From Massilia mucilaginosa (GTDB lineage: Bacteria > Pseudomonadota > Gammaproteobacteria > Burkholderiales > Burkholderiaceae_D): a DNA stretch of 64,000 nt. Location of the stretch: positions 62,001 to 126,000 of the forward strand of contig NZ_WHJH01000007.1 in assembly GCF_011682145.1 (NCBI RefSeq). The letters run 5' to 3'. The translations under genes were made by a program, and so were the position numbers. Under the pieces are notes generated by a model, which saw nothing but the letters and a program-made list of their open reading frames with translations, was not told the DNA's origin and searched no databases. Every line of letters starts with the position of its first letter. Position 1 is the first letter of the stretch. Positions 44,478 to 54,441 of the stretch are shown here, in pieces.

Positions 44478-45884
44478 TTACGCTGCTTTCTCATCGGCAT
44501 CGAGATTCACGGCGGCGTCGCTGTTGAAGACCGCCATGTCGGTCTGGCCGAGCACGCGGCTGGTCACGGTGCCGGCCGTGATCGAGCCGCTCACGTTGAG
44601 CGCGGTGCGGCCCATGTCGATCAGGGGTTCGATCGAAATGAGCAGGCCCGCCAGCGCCACCGGCAAGTCCATCGCCGAGAGCACGATCAGCGCCGCGAAG
44701 GTGGCGCCGCCGCCGACCCCGGCCACCCCGACCGAGCCGACCGTGATGATCGCGATCAGCGGCACGATGAAGCTCCAGCTCATCGGGTCGATGCCGACGG
44801 TCGGCGCGATCATCACCGCCAGCATGGCCGGATAGATGCCGGCGCAGCCGTTCTGGCCGATGGTCGAGCCGAACGAGGCGGCGAAGTTGGCGATGCCTTC
44901 CGGCGTGCCGAGGCGGCCGGTCTGGGTCTGCACCGACATCGGAATCGAGCCGGCGCTGGTGCGCGAGGTGAAGGCAAAGGCCAGCACCGGGAAAATCTTT
45001 TTCACGTAGCGCACGGCGTTCAGGCCGGATGCGCCGATCAAGAGCAGATGCACGCAGAACATCAGCAGCAGGGCGCTGTAGGAGGCGGTGACAAATCCGA
45101 GCAGCTTGACGATGCTCTCCATGTTCGAGCCGGCCACCACCTGGGTCATCAGCGCGAACACGCCGAACGGGGTCAGGCGCAGCACCAGCGTCACCATGCG
45201 CATGATGATCGCGTGCGCCACCTTGATGAAGCGCTCGAAGGCGTCGAAGATCTCCGGCTGCTTGGCCGCGATGCCGGTCGCCGAGATGCCGACGAAAATC
45301 GAAAACAGCACCACCGCGATGGTCGAGGTCTTGCGCGCGCCCGTCATGTCGAGGAAGGGGTTGGCCGGAATGAAGCTGATGATCATGCTCGGCAGCGAAA
45401 TCGCCTGCGCCGTGTTCAGGTGCCCTTTCAGATAGTCGCCGCGCGCCACTTCGGCGGCGCTGGCGGTCAGCCCCACGGCGGACAGGCCGAACAGCTCGGC
45501 CATCAGGATGCCGATGCCGGCCGCGACCATGGTGGTGGCCATCAGGATGCCGATGGTCAGCGCGCTGATCTTGCCCAGCGAGGAGGCGTCGCGCAGCTTG
45601 AGGATGGCGGCGATGATCGACACCATAATCAGCGGCATCACGATCATCTGCAACAGCTTGACGTAACCGGTGCCGACGATGTCGAGGTAGGCATTGGTCT
45701 CGGTGATGGTGGGGGAGGGCGCGCCGTAGATCAGCTGGAACGCCGCGCCCAGCAGCACGCCCAGGCCCAGGCCGGTAAACACGCGCTTGGTGAACGACGC
45801 ATGCGCCTGCTGCATCTTGTAGAGGAGAAAGCACACGCCGAGGGCGACGGCCAGGTTCAGGATCACGGGGAAATTCAGGGTCAT
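44478..45884 (-). CDS. tcyP: L-cystine:cation symporter, DAACS family
   Basis: 468 residues. Collinear with E. coli YdjN/TcyP: GYVKLLQMIVMPLIMVSII, PFGVFALMTQVVAGSN, FAFTSRTSAGSIPMSVQTQT (HP1), SFGSTIGQNGCAGIYPAMLA and the HP2 region GVAGVGGGATFAALIVL. Eight helices plus two re-entrant hairpins are expected. It imports cystine with protons or sodium. The start at 45884 (MTLNFPVIL) follows AGAGG; the frame is open much further upstream, into the promoter region of the divergent macroglobulin gene, which I reject. Confidence 0.92.
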   Translation of the reverse strand: MTLNFPVILNLAVALGVCFLLYKMQQAHASFTKRVFTGLGLGVLLGAAFQLIYGAPSPTITETNAYLDIVGTGYVKLLQMIVMPLIMVSIIAAILKLRDASSLGKISALTIGILMATTMVAAGIGILMAELFGLSAVGLTASAAEVARGDYLKGHLNTAQAISLPSMIISFIPANPFLDMTGARKTSTIAVVLFSIFVGISATGIAAKQPEIFDAFERFIKVAHAIIMRMVTLVLRLTPFGVFALMTQVVAGSNMESIVKLLGFVTASYSALLLMFCVHLLLIGASGLNAVRYVKKIFPVLAFAFTSRTSAGSIPMSVQTQTGRLGTPEGIANFAASFGSTIGQNGCAGIYPAMLAVMIAPTVGIDPMSWSFIVPLIAIITVGSVGVAGVGGGATFAALIVLSAMDLPVALAGLLISIEPLIDMGRTALNVSGSITAGTVTSRVLGQTDMAVFNSDAAVNLDADEKAA

Positions 45885-46125
45885 GCGGGCCTCTTGAGTG
45901 GGCGCTGCGCGCGGATAGCGCTGTGCGGCGGCAATGTAACGGATCATTCTAACCATAAACCTGCTGCGCTGCACACAGGCTCGTCCGTGAGCGGGCGTAT
46001 AAAAACGATCATATTGTTGACAGCGCGGGGGATGTTTGCAACACTCGCCGCCTTGCTTTGATTCCCGCCAAGCCCGCCAACAGAGTGCGGGCCCAAGCTG
46101 GCATCTTGTCCCACCTGGAGAAACC
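45885..46125. promoter_or_regulatory. Divergent promoter region, tcyP / alpha-2-macroglobulin
   Basis: 241 bases between two outward-facing genes. For the plus strand, a perfect -35 TTGACA at 46017-46022 has only a weak -10 (AACACT) at 17-18 bases; GGAG sits six bases before the macroglobulin ATG. No operator that I can name. Confidence 0.45.
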
Positions 46126-49100
46126 ATGCGCGCCCCGTCCAAATTTTTGAGTCTGCTTCCCCTGGCTTGCCTGGCGCTGGCGGCCCGGGCCCAGACCACG
46201 GTCGAGGCGTTCACGCCCACCGGCACGGTCAAGGAGATACGCCAGGTGACGGCGCGCTTTTCGGCCCCGATGGTGGCCTTCGGCGACGCCCGCCTGGCCG
46301 AGCCGTTCAGCATCGATTGCGCCGAAGCGGGCAGCGGGCGCTGGCTCGACGCCCGCATCTGGAGCTTCGATTTCGCGCGCGACCTGCCGCCCGGCGTGCG
46401 CTGCAGCTTCACCCTCAAGCCCGAGCTGCGCGACCTGGCCGCCCAGCCGCTGGCCGGCACGGCGCGCTTCGCCTTCGATACGGGCGGCCCGGGCGTGCGC
46501 GAGAGCGCGCCGTACAAGGGCGACACGGTCGACGAGCAGCAGGTGTTCATCCTCGGGCTGGACGCCCCGGCGCGTCCGGCCAGCATCGCCGCCAAGGCCT
46601 GGTGCACGGTGGAAGGCATCAACGAACGCATCGGCGTGCGCGTGCTGGCCGGGGCCGAACGCGAGCAGGTGCTGGCCGCGCGCAAGGGCTTCGTCGAGCG
46701 CTACCTCAAGGACTACGTCAGGCGCGGCGGCGCCCAGCCCAGGGGCAAGGACGACTTGCCGCTGGCGCTGGTGCAGTGCAAGCGCATGCTGCCGCCCGGC
46801 GCCGCCGTGTCGCTGGTGTGGGGCGCCGGCATCGAAGGCCCGGGGGGCGTGGCCTCCGCCGCCGACCAGTCGCTGGCGTTCGTTACCAGGGCCGATTTCA
46901 GCGCCCGCTTCAGCTGCGACTTCCTGACCGCGGGCGGTCCCTGCGTGCCGCTGCTGCCGCTGCGCCTGTCCTTCAACGAGCCGGTGACGCGCGCCGAGGC
47001 CGAAAAAATCACCCTCACCGACGCCGCCGGCAAGCGCTATGCGCCTTACTGGGACAGCAACAGCGCGCGCGCCGCCCCGGTGAACAATCTGTCCTTCCAC
47101 GGTCCCTTCCCCGAAAAGAGCATCCTCACGCTGGCGCTGCCGCCCGGGCTGAAGAACGACGATGGCCGCGCGCTGGTCAACCAGCACGAGTTCCCGATGA
47201 CGATCAGGATGGATGTGCTGCCGCCGCTGATCAAGTTCCCGGCCAAATTCGGCATCATCGAAGCGCGCACCGAGCGCCTGCTGCCGGTCACGGTGCGCAA
47301 TGTGGAAACCAGGCTGTCGGGCAAGCTGCGCGGGGCCGGCGCCATGCTGCGCGTGGCGGTCCAGGGCGAGCGCCAGGATCTTGACGTCATGGCCTGGCTC
47401 AAGCGCCTGGGCAACGGCTACAACGACAACCACACCAAGTCCGTGTTCGCCGGCCTGAAAAGCGGCAAGCCGGAAGCGTTTACGCTGCCCGCGCCGGCCT
47501 CCGGCCGTCCGTTCGAAGTGATCGGCGTTCCGCTGCCCAAGGCCGGCTTCTACGTGGTCGAATTCGACAGCCCCAAACTGGGCGTGGCCCTGTTCGACAA
47601 AAAGGAAAGGGCCTACGTCAGCGCCGGCGCCCTGGTGACCAACATGGCGGCCCACTTCAAGCACGGCGCCGATTCCTCGCTGGTGTGGGTCACCTCGCTC
47701 GACAAGGGCCGTCCGGTGCCGAAGGCGGCGGTGGCGGTGCGCGACTGCGCCGGCAAGCTGCTGTGGCAGGGCGTGACGGACGGCGCCGGCGTGGCCCGCA
47801 TCGACCAGCCGCTGGCGCGCGGCGACTGCCGCGAGGGGCCCGGCAGCATGTTCGTCAGCGCCCGCAGCGGCGGCGACTACACCTTCACCTTGTCGGACTG
47901 GGACAACGGCATCGAATCGTGGCGCTTCAACCTGCCGTTCATCCCGGACGCGAGCACCAGCATCGTCGCCACCGTGTTCGACCGCACCTTGCTGCGCGTC
48001 GGCGAAACGGCGCACATGAAGCACTTCCTGCGCCGCAGCGGCAGCCGCGGCATCGAGTTCGACAGCGCCAGCGTCGAGGCCAGGGCCACCAGCATGACCA
48101 TCACGCACCAGGGCAGCGCCACCGCGTACGAACTGCCGCTGCGCTGGAACGCCAGCGGCACGGCCGCCAACGAGTGGGTCATTCCGCAAGGCGCCAAGCT
48201 CGGTGTCTACACCGTCAGGATCGGGGCCCAGGAAGCCGGCAGCTTCCGCGTCGAGCAGTTCCGCGTGCCGACCATGAAGGCGCTGCTGAACGGCCCGTCC
48301 GCGCCGCTGGTCGGCGCCAGCGCGTTCGACCTGGACCTGCAGGTCGGCTACCTGGCCGGCGGCGTGGCCGCCAGGGCGCCGGTCAAGCTGCGCACCCTGA
48401 CCGAAGAAAAACTGCTGTCCTTCCCCGGTTACGAGCACTACGCCCTGGGCGCGGGCGATGTGCGCGAAGGCGTGCAGAAGGAAGCGCCCTTCGACCACGA
48501 CGACGACAGCGACAGCGACGGCGCCGCCCCCGCCGCCACCGACGTGCGCACCCGCGCGCTGGTGCTCGACAAGGCCGGCGGCGCGCGCGTGCGCATCGAC
48601 GATCTGCCGCTAGGGGACGTCGCGCGCAACCTGGTGGCCGAGCTGTCGTACCAGGACGCCAACGGCGAAACCCTGTCCACCTCGACCCGCATCGCCCTGT
48701 GGCCCGCGGCGTACGTGGTCGGCATCAAGGCCGAGGACTCGGTCTCCGCCCGCGACAAGAGCAGCTTCGAGGTGGTGGTGCTGGGCGTCGGCGGCAAGCC
48801 GGCGGCGGACGTGGCGGTCGATGTCGACCTGTTCAAGCGCACCAGCTACACCCACCGGCGGCGCCTGATCGGCGGCTTTTACGCCTACGAAAACAGCAGC
48901 GAGATCACGCGCGTGGGGCCGGCCTGCCAGGGCCGCACCGACGCCAAGGGCTTGCTGCGCTGCGAACTGGGCACCCAGGCGAACGGCAACCTGATCCTGC
49001 GCGCGCGCGCGCGCGATGCCGGGCAGCGCGTGGCCGTCACCCAGCGCGACATGTGGGTGGCCGGCGCCGCCGAGATGTGGTTCCAGACCGGCGACAACGA

Positions 49101-51744
49101 CCGCATCGACCTGCTGCCCTCGGACAAGCGCTACGAGCCGGGCCAGGACGCCACCTTCCAGGTGCGCAGCCCGTTCCGCGACGCCAGCGCGCTGATCACG
49201 GTCGAACGCGAAGGCATCCTCGAGACCTACGTGCGCACGCTTGACGGCAAGGAGCCGACCTTCACCATCCCCATGCTGGGCAAATACGCGCCCAACGCCT
49301 ATGTGTCGGCGCTGGTGGTGCGCGGGCGCGTGGCCGGGGTGCAGCCGACCGCCATGGTCGACCTGGGCAAACCTTCCTACAAACTGGGCATCGCGCCGGT
49401 GCAGGTGGGCTGGAGCGCGCACGAACTGAAGGTCAGGGTCGGCACCGACAAACAGGATTACAAGGTGCGCGAGAACGCCAGCGTGACCGTGAAAGTCACG
49501 CGCGCCGACGGCTCGCCCGCGCCGCTTGGGACCGAAGTGGCGCTGGCGGCGGTCGATGCGGGCCTGCTGGAACTGATGCCGAACCGTAGCTGGCGCCTGC
49601 TCAACGCCATGATGCAGGAACGCGCGCTGCAAGTGCAAACGGCGACCGCGCAGATGCAGGTGATCGGCAAGCGCCACTTCGGGCGCAAGGCCGCGCCGCA
49701 CGGTGGCGGCGGCGGCCAGGGCAGCCGCGAACTGTTCGACACGCTGCTGTACTGGAATCCGCGCATCGTGCTCGACGCCAAAGGCGAAGCGCGCGTGCCG
49801 GTCGCGCTCAACGACACCCTGACCTCGTTCCGCATCGTGGCCGTGGCCAGCGGCGGCAGCGCCATGTTCGGCACCGGCGAGACCGAGATCCGCAGCAGCC
49901 AGGACCTGATCGTGCTGCCGGGCCTGCCCGCGCTGGTGCGCGAAGGCGACCGCCTGCGCGCCGGCTTCACCTTGCGCAACACCACCGATGCCGCACTGAC
50001 GGTCGATCTTGGCGCCAGTGTGGCGGCCGACGGCGGCGCCGCCAAGGTGCTGGCGCGCCAGGGCCTGACCCTGGCGCCCGGCGCGGCCCAGGAAGCCGGC
50101 TGGGACTACCAGGTGCCGGCCGGCGCAAGCGCGCTGGCGTGGACCATCGACGCCCGCGGCGGCGGCGCCACCGACAAGCTGCGCATCGGCCAGAAGGTGC
50201 TGCCGGCGGTCCCGGTGCGCACGTTTCAGTCGACCCTGGTGCGCATCGAGCAGCCGCAGACGATCAAAGTGCAGGCCCCGGCCGGCGCCCTGGCGGGGCA
50301 GGGCGGGGTGCGCGCCACGTTTGTCGCCAGTCTTGGCGCCAGCCTGCCGGGCGTGCGCGATTACATGACGGCCTACAAGTACGGCGGCGTCGAGCAGGAG
50401 GCCTCGCGCGCCGTGGCCCTGCGCGACGCGGCCCTGTGGAACAAGCTGGCGGCCTCCCTGCCGGCGCAGGTCGACGCCGATGGCCTGGTCAAGTACTACC
50501 CGACCCAGCTCCAGGGCAGCGACAGCCTGACCGCCTATCTGCTGTCGGTCAGCGCCGAAGCCGGCCTGCCGCTCGCGCCCGCGCTCAAGGAGCGCATGGA
50601 GCAGGGCCTGCGCCAGTTCGTCGAAGGCAAAGTCACGCGTCCGGCGCGCGTGGCCCGGGTCGACACGGCCGTGCGCAAGATCGCCGCGCTGGAAGCGCTG
50701 TCGCGCACGCGCCCGGTGGCGCCGGAGCTGCTCGAATCGTTCACGATCGAGCCGAACCTGTGGCCCACATCGGCGGTCATCGACTGGTACCTGATCCTCC
50801 AGCGCAGCGCCGCGCTGGCGCAGCGCGACGCCCAACTAGCGCAAGTGCGGCAGGTGCTGCGCGCGCGCCTGAACCTGCAGGGCGCGGGCCTGGCCTTTTC
50901 GACAGAAGCCAACGACAACTGGTGGTGGCTCATGGCTTCGCCCGACAGTAACGCCAACCGCCTGCTGCTGGCCGTGATCGACGATGCGTCCTGGCAGGCC
51001 GACATGGGGCGCCTGGCGCGCGGCACCCTGGCACGCCAGCAAAAAGGGCGCTGGGGCTCGACCCTGGCCAACGCCTGGGGCGTGCTGGCGCTGGACAAAT
51101 TCTCGCGCAAGTTCGAGCGCGAGGCGGTCACCGGCAGCAGCAGCGCGGGCCTGGGCAACACGGTCAAGGAGGCGAACTGGAATGCGCGCGGCGTCTCCGT
51201 GGTCAACCATCCGTGGGGCGCCGGCCAGCAAGAGCTGGTCCTGTCGCACAACGGCAGCGGCAAGCCGTGGGCCATCGTGCAAAGCCTGGCGGCGGTCGAA
51301 CTCAAGGCGCCGCTGGCGAACGGCTACAAGATCGTCAAGACCATCACGCCGCTCGAACAGAAGGTCAAGGGCGCCTGGTCGCGCGGCGATACCTACCGCG
51401 TGCGGCTCGACCTGGAAGCGCAAACCGACATGAGCTGGGTCGCGCTGGACGACCCGATTCCGGCCAGCGCCACGCTGCTCGGCAACGGCCTGGGGCGCGA
51501 CGCCATCACCGTGCCCGGCGCCGAACGCCAGGCCGGCGGCCTGCAACCGGTGTACGAGGAACGCAGCTTCGAAGCCTTCCGTGCCTACTACGACTTCGTC
51601 CCGAAGGGCAAATGGAGCATCGACTACACCGTGCGCCTGAATAACCAGGGCCGCTTCAACCTGCCGCCGACCCGCGTCGAAGCGCTGTACAGTCCCGAGC
51701 TGTCGGGCGAACTGCCGAATGCGGCGCTGGAAGTGGGGCGCTGA
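46126..51744 (+). CDS. Bacterial alpha-2-macroglobulin-like protein lacking the thioester cysteine
   Basis: 1872 residues. Sec signal peptide with likely cleavage after AARA (about residue 25), no lipobox; then repeated macroglobulin beta-domains and the A2M signature region (GGGGQGSRELFDTLLYWNPR ... TSFRIVAVA). The helical thioester domain reads AYKYGGVEQEASRA, where family members have YGCxEQ: the reactive Cys is Gly1421. So it cannot form the usual thioester trap. Bacterial A2Ms are thought to entrap proteases in the periplasm and pair with PBP1C. The gene ends in TGATG, overlapping pbpC by one base, as in the yfhM-pbpC pair of E. coli. Confidence 0.92.
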   Translation: MRAPSKFLSLLPLACLALAARAQTTVEAFTPTGTVKEIRQVTARFSAPMVAFGDARLAEPFSIDCAEAGSGRWLDARIWSFDFARDLPPGVRCSFTLKPELRDLAAQPLAGTARFAFDTGGPGVRESAPYKGDTVDEQQVFILGLDAPARPASIAAKAWCTVEGINERIGVRVLAGAEREQVLAARKGFVERYLKDYVRRGGAQPRGKDDLPLALVQCKRMLPPGAAVSLVWGAGIEGPGGVASAADQSLAFVTRADFSARFSCDFLTAGGPCVPLLPLRLSFNEPVTRAEAEKITLTDAAGKRYAPYWDSNSARAAPVNNLSFHGPFPEKSILTLALPPGLKNDDGRALVNQHEFPMTIRMDVLPPLIKFPAKFGIIEARTERLLPVTVRNVETRLSGKLRGAGAMLRVAVQGERQDLDVMAWLKRLGNGYNDNHTKSVFAGLKSGKPEAFTLPAPASGRPFEVIGVPLPKAGFYVVEFDSPKLGVALFDKKERAYVSAGALVTNMAAHFKHGADSSLVWVTSLDKGRPVPKAAVAVRDCAGKLLWQGVTDGAGVARIDQPLARGDCREGPGSMFVSARSGGDYTFTLSDWDNGIESWRFNLPFIPDASTSIVATVFDRTLLRVGETAHMKHFLRRSGSRGIEFDSASVEARATSMTITHQGSATAYELPLRWNASGTAANEWVIPQGAKLGVYTVRIGAQEAGSFRVEQFRVPTMKALLNGPSAPLVGASAFDLDLQVGYLAGGVAARAPVKLRTLTEEKLLSFPGYEHYALGAGDVREGVQKEAPFDHDDDSDSDGAAPAATDVRTRALVLDKAGGARVRIDDLPLGDVARNLVAELSYQDANGETLSTSTRIALWPAAYVVGIKAEDSVSARDKSSFEVVVLGVGGKPAADVAVDVDLFKRTSYTHRRRLIGGFYAYENSSEITRVGPACQGRTDAKGLLRCELGTQANGNLILRARARDAGQRVAVTQRDMWVAGAAEMWFQTGDNDRIDLLPSDKRYEPGQDATFQVRSPFRDASALITVEREGILETYVRTLDGKEPTFTIPMLGKYAPNAYVSALVVRGRVAGVQPTAMVDLGKPSYKLGIAPVQVGWSAHELKVRVGTDKQDYKVRENASVTVKVTRADGSPAPLGTEVALAAVDAGLLELMPNRSWRLLNAMMQERALQVQTATAQMQVIGKRHFGRKAAPHGGGGGQGSRELFDTLLYWNPRIVLDAKGEARVPVALNDTLTSFRIVAVASGGSAMFGTGETEIRSSQDLIVLPGLPALVREGDRLRAGFTLRNTTDAALTVDLGASVAADGGAAKVLARQGLTLAPGAAQEAGWDYQVPAGASALAWTIDARGGGATDKLRIGQKVLPAVPVRTFQSTLVRIEQPQTIKVQAPAGALAGQGGVRATFVASLGASLPGVRDYMTAYKYGGVEQEASRAVALRDAALWNKLAASLPAQVDADGLVKYYPTQLQGSDSLTAYLLSVSAEAGLPLAPALKERMEQGLRQFVEGKVTRPARVARVDTAVRKIAALEALSRTRPVAPELLESFTIEPNLWPTSAVIDWYLILQRSAALAQRDAQLAQVRQVLRARLNLQGAGLAFSTEANDNWWWLMASPDSNANRLLLAVIDDASWQADMGRLARGTLARQQKGRWGSTLANAWGVLALDKFSRKFEREAVTGSSSAGLGNTVKEANWNARGVSVVNHPWGAGQQELVLSHNGSGKPWAIVQSLAAVELKAPLANGYKIVKTITPLEQKVKGAWSRGDTYRVRLDLEAQTDMSWVALDDPIPASATLLGNGLGRDAITVPGAERQAGGLQPVYEERSFEAFRAYYDFVPKGKWSIDYTVRLNNQGRFNLPPTRVEALYSPELSGELPNAALEVGR

Positions 51745-53852
51745 TGCGAGGCCTTGCCGCGCTGCTGGCCGTCGCTGTCGCCACCAGCGCCGCCGCCGTC
51801 CCCACGCCCGAGCAGGTCAGGGCGGCCTACCGCGCGTCGGACGCGCAGCTGCTCGACCGCCACGGCGTGCCGATCGATTCGCTGCGTATCGACATGGCGG
51901 TGCGGCGCTCCCAATGGGTGGGACTGGCCGACATTTCGCCGGCCATGCGCCTGGCGCTGGTGCACGCCGAAGACCGGCGCTTCATGCAGCACGACGGCGT
52001 GGATGTGGGCGCGCTCGGCAAGGCCGCCTGGGACAACCTGCTGCGCACCCGCGCGCGCGGCGCCTCGACCATCACCATGCAGCTGGCGGCGCTGGTCGAC
52101 GAGCGCCTGCGCGCCGGCGCCGGTGGGCGCAGCTGGGGCCAGAAATGGGACCAGGCCAGCGCCGCGCGCGAACTCGAAACCGGCTGGAGCAAGGCCCAGA
52201 TCATGGAAGCCTACCTCAACCTGGTGCCGTTTCGCGGCGAACTGCAAGGCATCGGCGCGGCCGCGCAGGGCCTGTTCGGCAAGGCGCCATCGGGATTGAA
52301 CCAGGCCGAATCGGCGATCCTGGCCAGCCTGCTGCGCGCCCCCTCGGCGGCGCCGCGCGTGGTGGCGCAGCGCGCCTGCGCGCTGGCCAGGGAGATCAAC
52401 CCGGCGGCCAAATGCGCCGGCATCGAATGGGACGTGGCGGCCGCATTCAGCCGTCCGTCCGCCAGCGCCGTGCAGACGCAGGCGCCGCAGGTGGCGCAGC
52501 GTTTGCTCAAAGGCGCGGCGCGCCAGGTGCGCAGCACGCTCGACGCCGGCATCCAGCGCGATGCCGCCGACACCTTGCGCGCCCACCTGGCCGCCCTGCG
52601 CGAGCGCAATGTCACGCAAGGCGCGCTGGTGGCGATCGATAACGAGAGCGGCGAGATCGTGGCCTACGTCGCCAACGGCGGCGCCAGCGAGGTCGATGGC
52701 GTGCTGGCGCTGCGCCAGGCCGGCTCCACCCTGAAACCGTTTCTGTACCAGCTGGCGATGGAGCGCGGCTGGATCACGGCGGCCTCGCCGCAGGACGATT
52801 CGCCGCTGGAAATCGCCACTGCCGCCGGTCCCTACGTGCCGCAGAACTACGACCGCCAGTTCAAGGGCTGGGTCAGCACCCGCACCAGCCTGGCCAGTTC
52901 GCTCAACGTGCCGGCCGTGCGCATGCTGCAGTTGACCGGCCTCGAACGCTTCCATGCGCGCCTGCGCGCGCTCGGCATGGCCAGCCTCTCGGAGCCGGCC
53001 GAATTTTACGGCTACTCGCTGGCGCTCGGCTCGGGCGACGTTTCGCTGCTGGAGCTGGCCAACGCCTACCGCACGCTCGCCAACGGCGGCCTGCATGGCG
53101 GCGTCACCTTGCAGCCGCGCACGGCGCAGGCCAAGACCCGCGTGCTCGATGCGAAGAGCGCCTTCATCGTCGGCGATATCTTGTCGGACCGGGCGGCGCG
53201 CAGCCTCACCTTCGGGCTGCGCAACGAACTGGCGACCGCATTCTGGAGCGCGGTCAAGACCGGCACCAGCAAGGACATGCGCGACAACTGGTGCGTCGGC
53301 TACTCCGAAAAATACACGGTGGCGGTCTGGGTCGGCAATTTCGACGGCAGTCCGATGTGGGATGTGTCGGGCGTGACGGGCGCCGCGCCCGTGTGGCGCG
53401 ACGTGATGGAGCGCCTGCACCGCGCGCTGCCCAGCCGCGCCCCGGCCGTGCCGCCCGGGCTGGTGCAGCAAACGGTGAGCTACCAGCCGGCCCTGGAAGC
53501 GCCGCGCCGCGAATGGTTCGTGCGCGGCACCGAGAGCGCGCAGGTGACCCTGGCGGGCGCGGAGAAGCGCCGCGCGGCCATCCTGTATCCGGGCCAGGCC
53601 GGCGTGATCGCACTCGACCCGGATATTCCGGCCGGCCGCGAACGGGTGGTATTCCGCGCGCAGGGGGCGCAGGGCCTTGCGTGGCGCCTCGATGGGGTGG
53701 CGCTGGGCGCCGGCTCGGCCAGCCACGCCTGGCAGCCGGTCGCCGGCGAGCACGAACTGGCGCTGGTCGACGCCGACGACAAGGTGGTCGCGGCGACCCG
53801 CTTCAGCGTGCGCGGCGCGGCCGCTGCCATCCCGGCCGCGTCGGCGCAATGA
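51744..53852 (+). CDS. pbpC: Penicillin-binding protein 1C
   Basis: 702 residues. N-terminal hydrophobic anchor (about 3-19), glycosyltransferase-51 domain (HAEDRRFMQHDGVD, GASTITMQLAAL), transpeptidase domain with SxxK (AGSTLKPF, Ser328), SxN (ASSLNVPA) and KTG (VKTGTSKD), then the PBP1C C-terminal beta-domain. It makes and cross-links peptidoglycan; pairing with A2M suggests repair of wall damaged from outside. The N-terminal anchor is short for the family and could also be read as a signal peptide. Confidence 0.95.
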   Translation: MRGLAALLAVAVATSAAAVPTPEQVRAAYRASDAQLLDRHGVPIDSLRIDMAVRRSQWVGLADISPAMRLALVHAEDRRFMQHDGVDVGALGKAAWDNLLRTRARGASTITMQLAALVDERLRAGAGGRSWGQKWDQASAARELETGWSKAQIMEAYLNLVPFRGELQGIGAAAQGLFGKAPSGLNQAESAILASLLRAPSAAPRVVAQRACALAREINPAAKCAGIEWDVAAAFSRPSASAVQTQAPQVAQRLLKGAARQVRSTLDAGIQRDAADTLRAHLAALRERNVTQGALVAIDNESGEIVAYVANGGASEVDGVLALRQAGSTLKPFLYQLAMERGWITAASPQDDSPLEIATAAGPYVPQNYDRQFKGWVSTRTSLASSLNVPAVRMLQLTGLERFHARLRALGMASLSEPAEFYGYSLALGSGDVSLLELANAYRTLANGGLHGGVTLQPRTAQAKTRVLDAKSAFIVGDILSDRAARSLTFGLRNELATAFWSAVKTGTSKDMRDNWCVGYSEKYTVAVWVGNFDGSPMWDVSGVTGAAPVWRDVMERLHRALPSRAPAVPPGLVQQTVSYQPALEAPRREWFVRGTESAQVTLAGAEKRRAAILYPGQAGVIALDPDIPAGRERVVFRAQGAQGLAWRLDGVALGAGSASHAWQPVAGEHELALVDADDKVVAATRFSVRGAAAAIPAASAQ

Positions 53853-54310
53853 CCCGGCATGGCGGCAGCGGGCAGGATGGCGCCGTGGCGCGCACGGGCG
53901 GCCGCATCGGCCGCCTGCGTTACCTCGTGTACACCATGCTGCCGGGCGTGCTGCTGTTCCTGCTGATGGTGTTTCTGACGGGCCGGCACAGTCCCTTCGG
54001 CCTGATCGTGCACATTCTTTTGATGGAGACGCTGCCGCTCGTTGTCGCGCTCTGCTTCACCGCGATCGCGACGCTGATGACGGCCAGGCGCCTGCGCGAT
54101 ATCGGCGTGTCGCCGTGGTGCTCGCTGCTGATGCTGGTGCCGGCAGTCAATGGGCTGCTGGCTTGCTATTTGCTGTGCAAGAAGGGCGACCCCGCGCCCA
54201 ACCGCTACGGACCAGCGCCACCCGGCAACACGATGGCGCTGGCCGCAGGTGCGTGGTGCCTGGCGCCCCTGGCCGGCGTTCCGCTGGTACTGCGCTCGCT
54301 CGGGGGATGA
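53849..54310 (+). CDS. DUF805-type membrane protein, copy 1
   Basis: 153 residues, four predicted helices. DUF805 features: GRIGRLRYLVY before helix 1, TARRLRDIGVSPWCSLLMLV (the RRLxDxG box), and a CKKGDPAPNRYGPAPPGN tail. ATGA overlap with pbpC indicates one transcript with A2M and pbpC. Two relatives lie at 62283 and 62833, on the far side of the MoxR/bpX operon. Function unknown. Confidence 0.82.
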   Translation: MTRHGGSGQDGAVARTGGRIGRLRYLVYTMLPGVLLFLLMVFLTGRHSPFGLIVHILLMETLPLVVALCFTAIATLMTARRLRDIGVSPWCSLLMLVPAVNGLLACYLLCKKGDPAPNRYGPAPPGNTMALAAGAWCLAPLAGVPLVLRSLGG

Positions 54311-54365
54311 CGGCGGCGGCTGTTGTTAATGCTCCAAAACAAGTATTCGGCCGGGTTTAGTTTGA

Positions 54366-54371
54366 TATAAT
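54366..54371 (+). promoter_or_regulatory. Consensus -10 upstream of the MoxR/bpX operon
   Basis: TATAAT, 71 bases before the MoxR ATG. The matching -35 window (54343-54348, GTATTC) is poor, so an activator or alternative -35 may be needed. The sequence around it (54357-54390) is the most AT-rich stretch of this part of the window. Confidence 0.55.
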
Positions 54372-54441
54372 TGCAATTCTTAAACCTCGGCAACAAAAGT
54401 TCCTGCAGCACCGACGCGGGCACGAGCCAGCCGCACCGCAC

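Noticed and set aside
46009-53849. Three minus-strand frames of over 700 codons
   Set aside because: Antisense to the alpha-2-macroglobulin and pbpC genes; no motifs.
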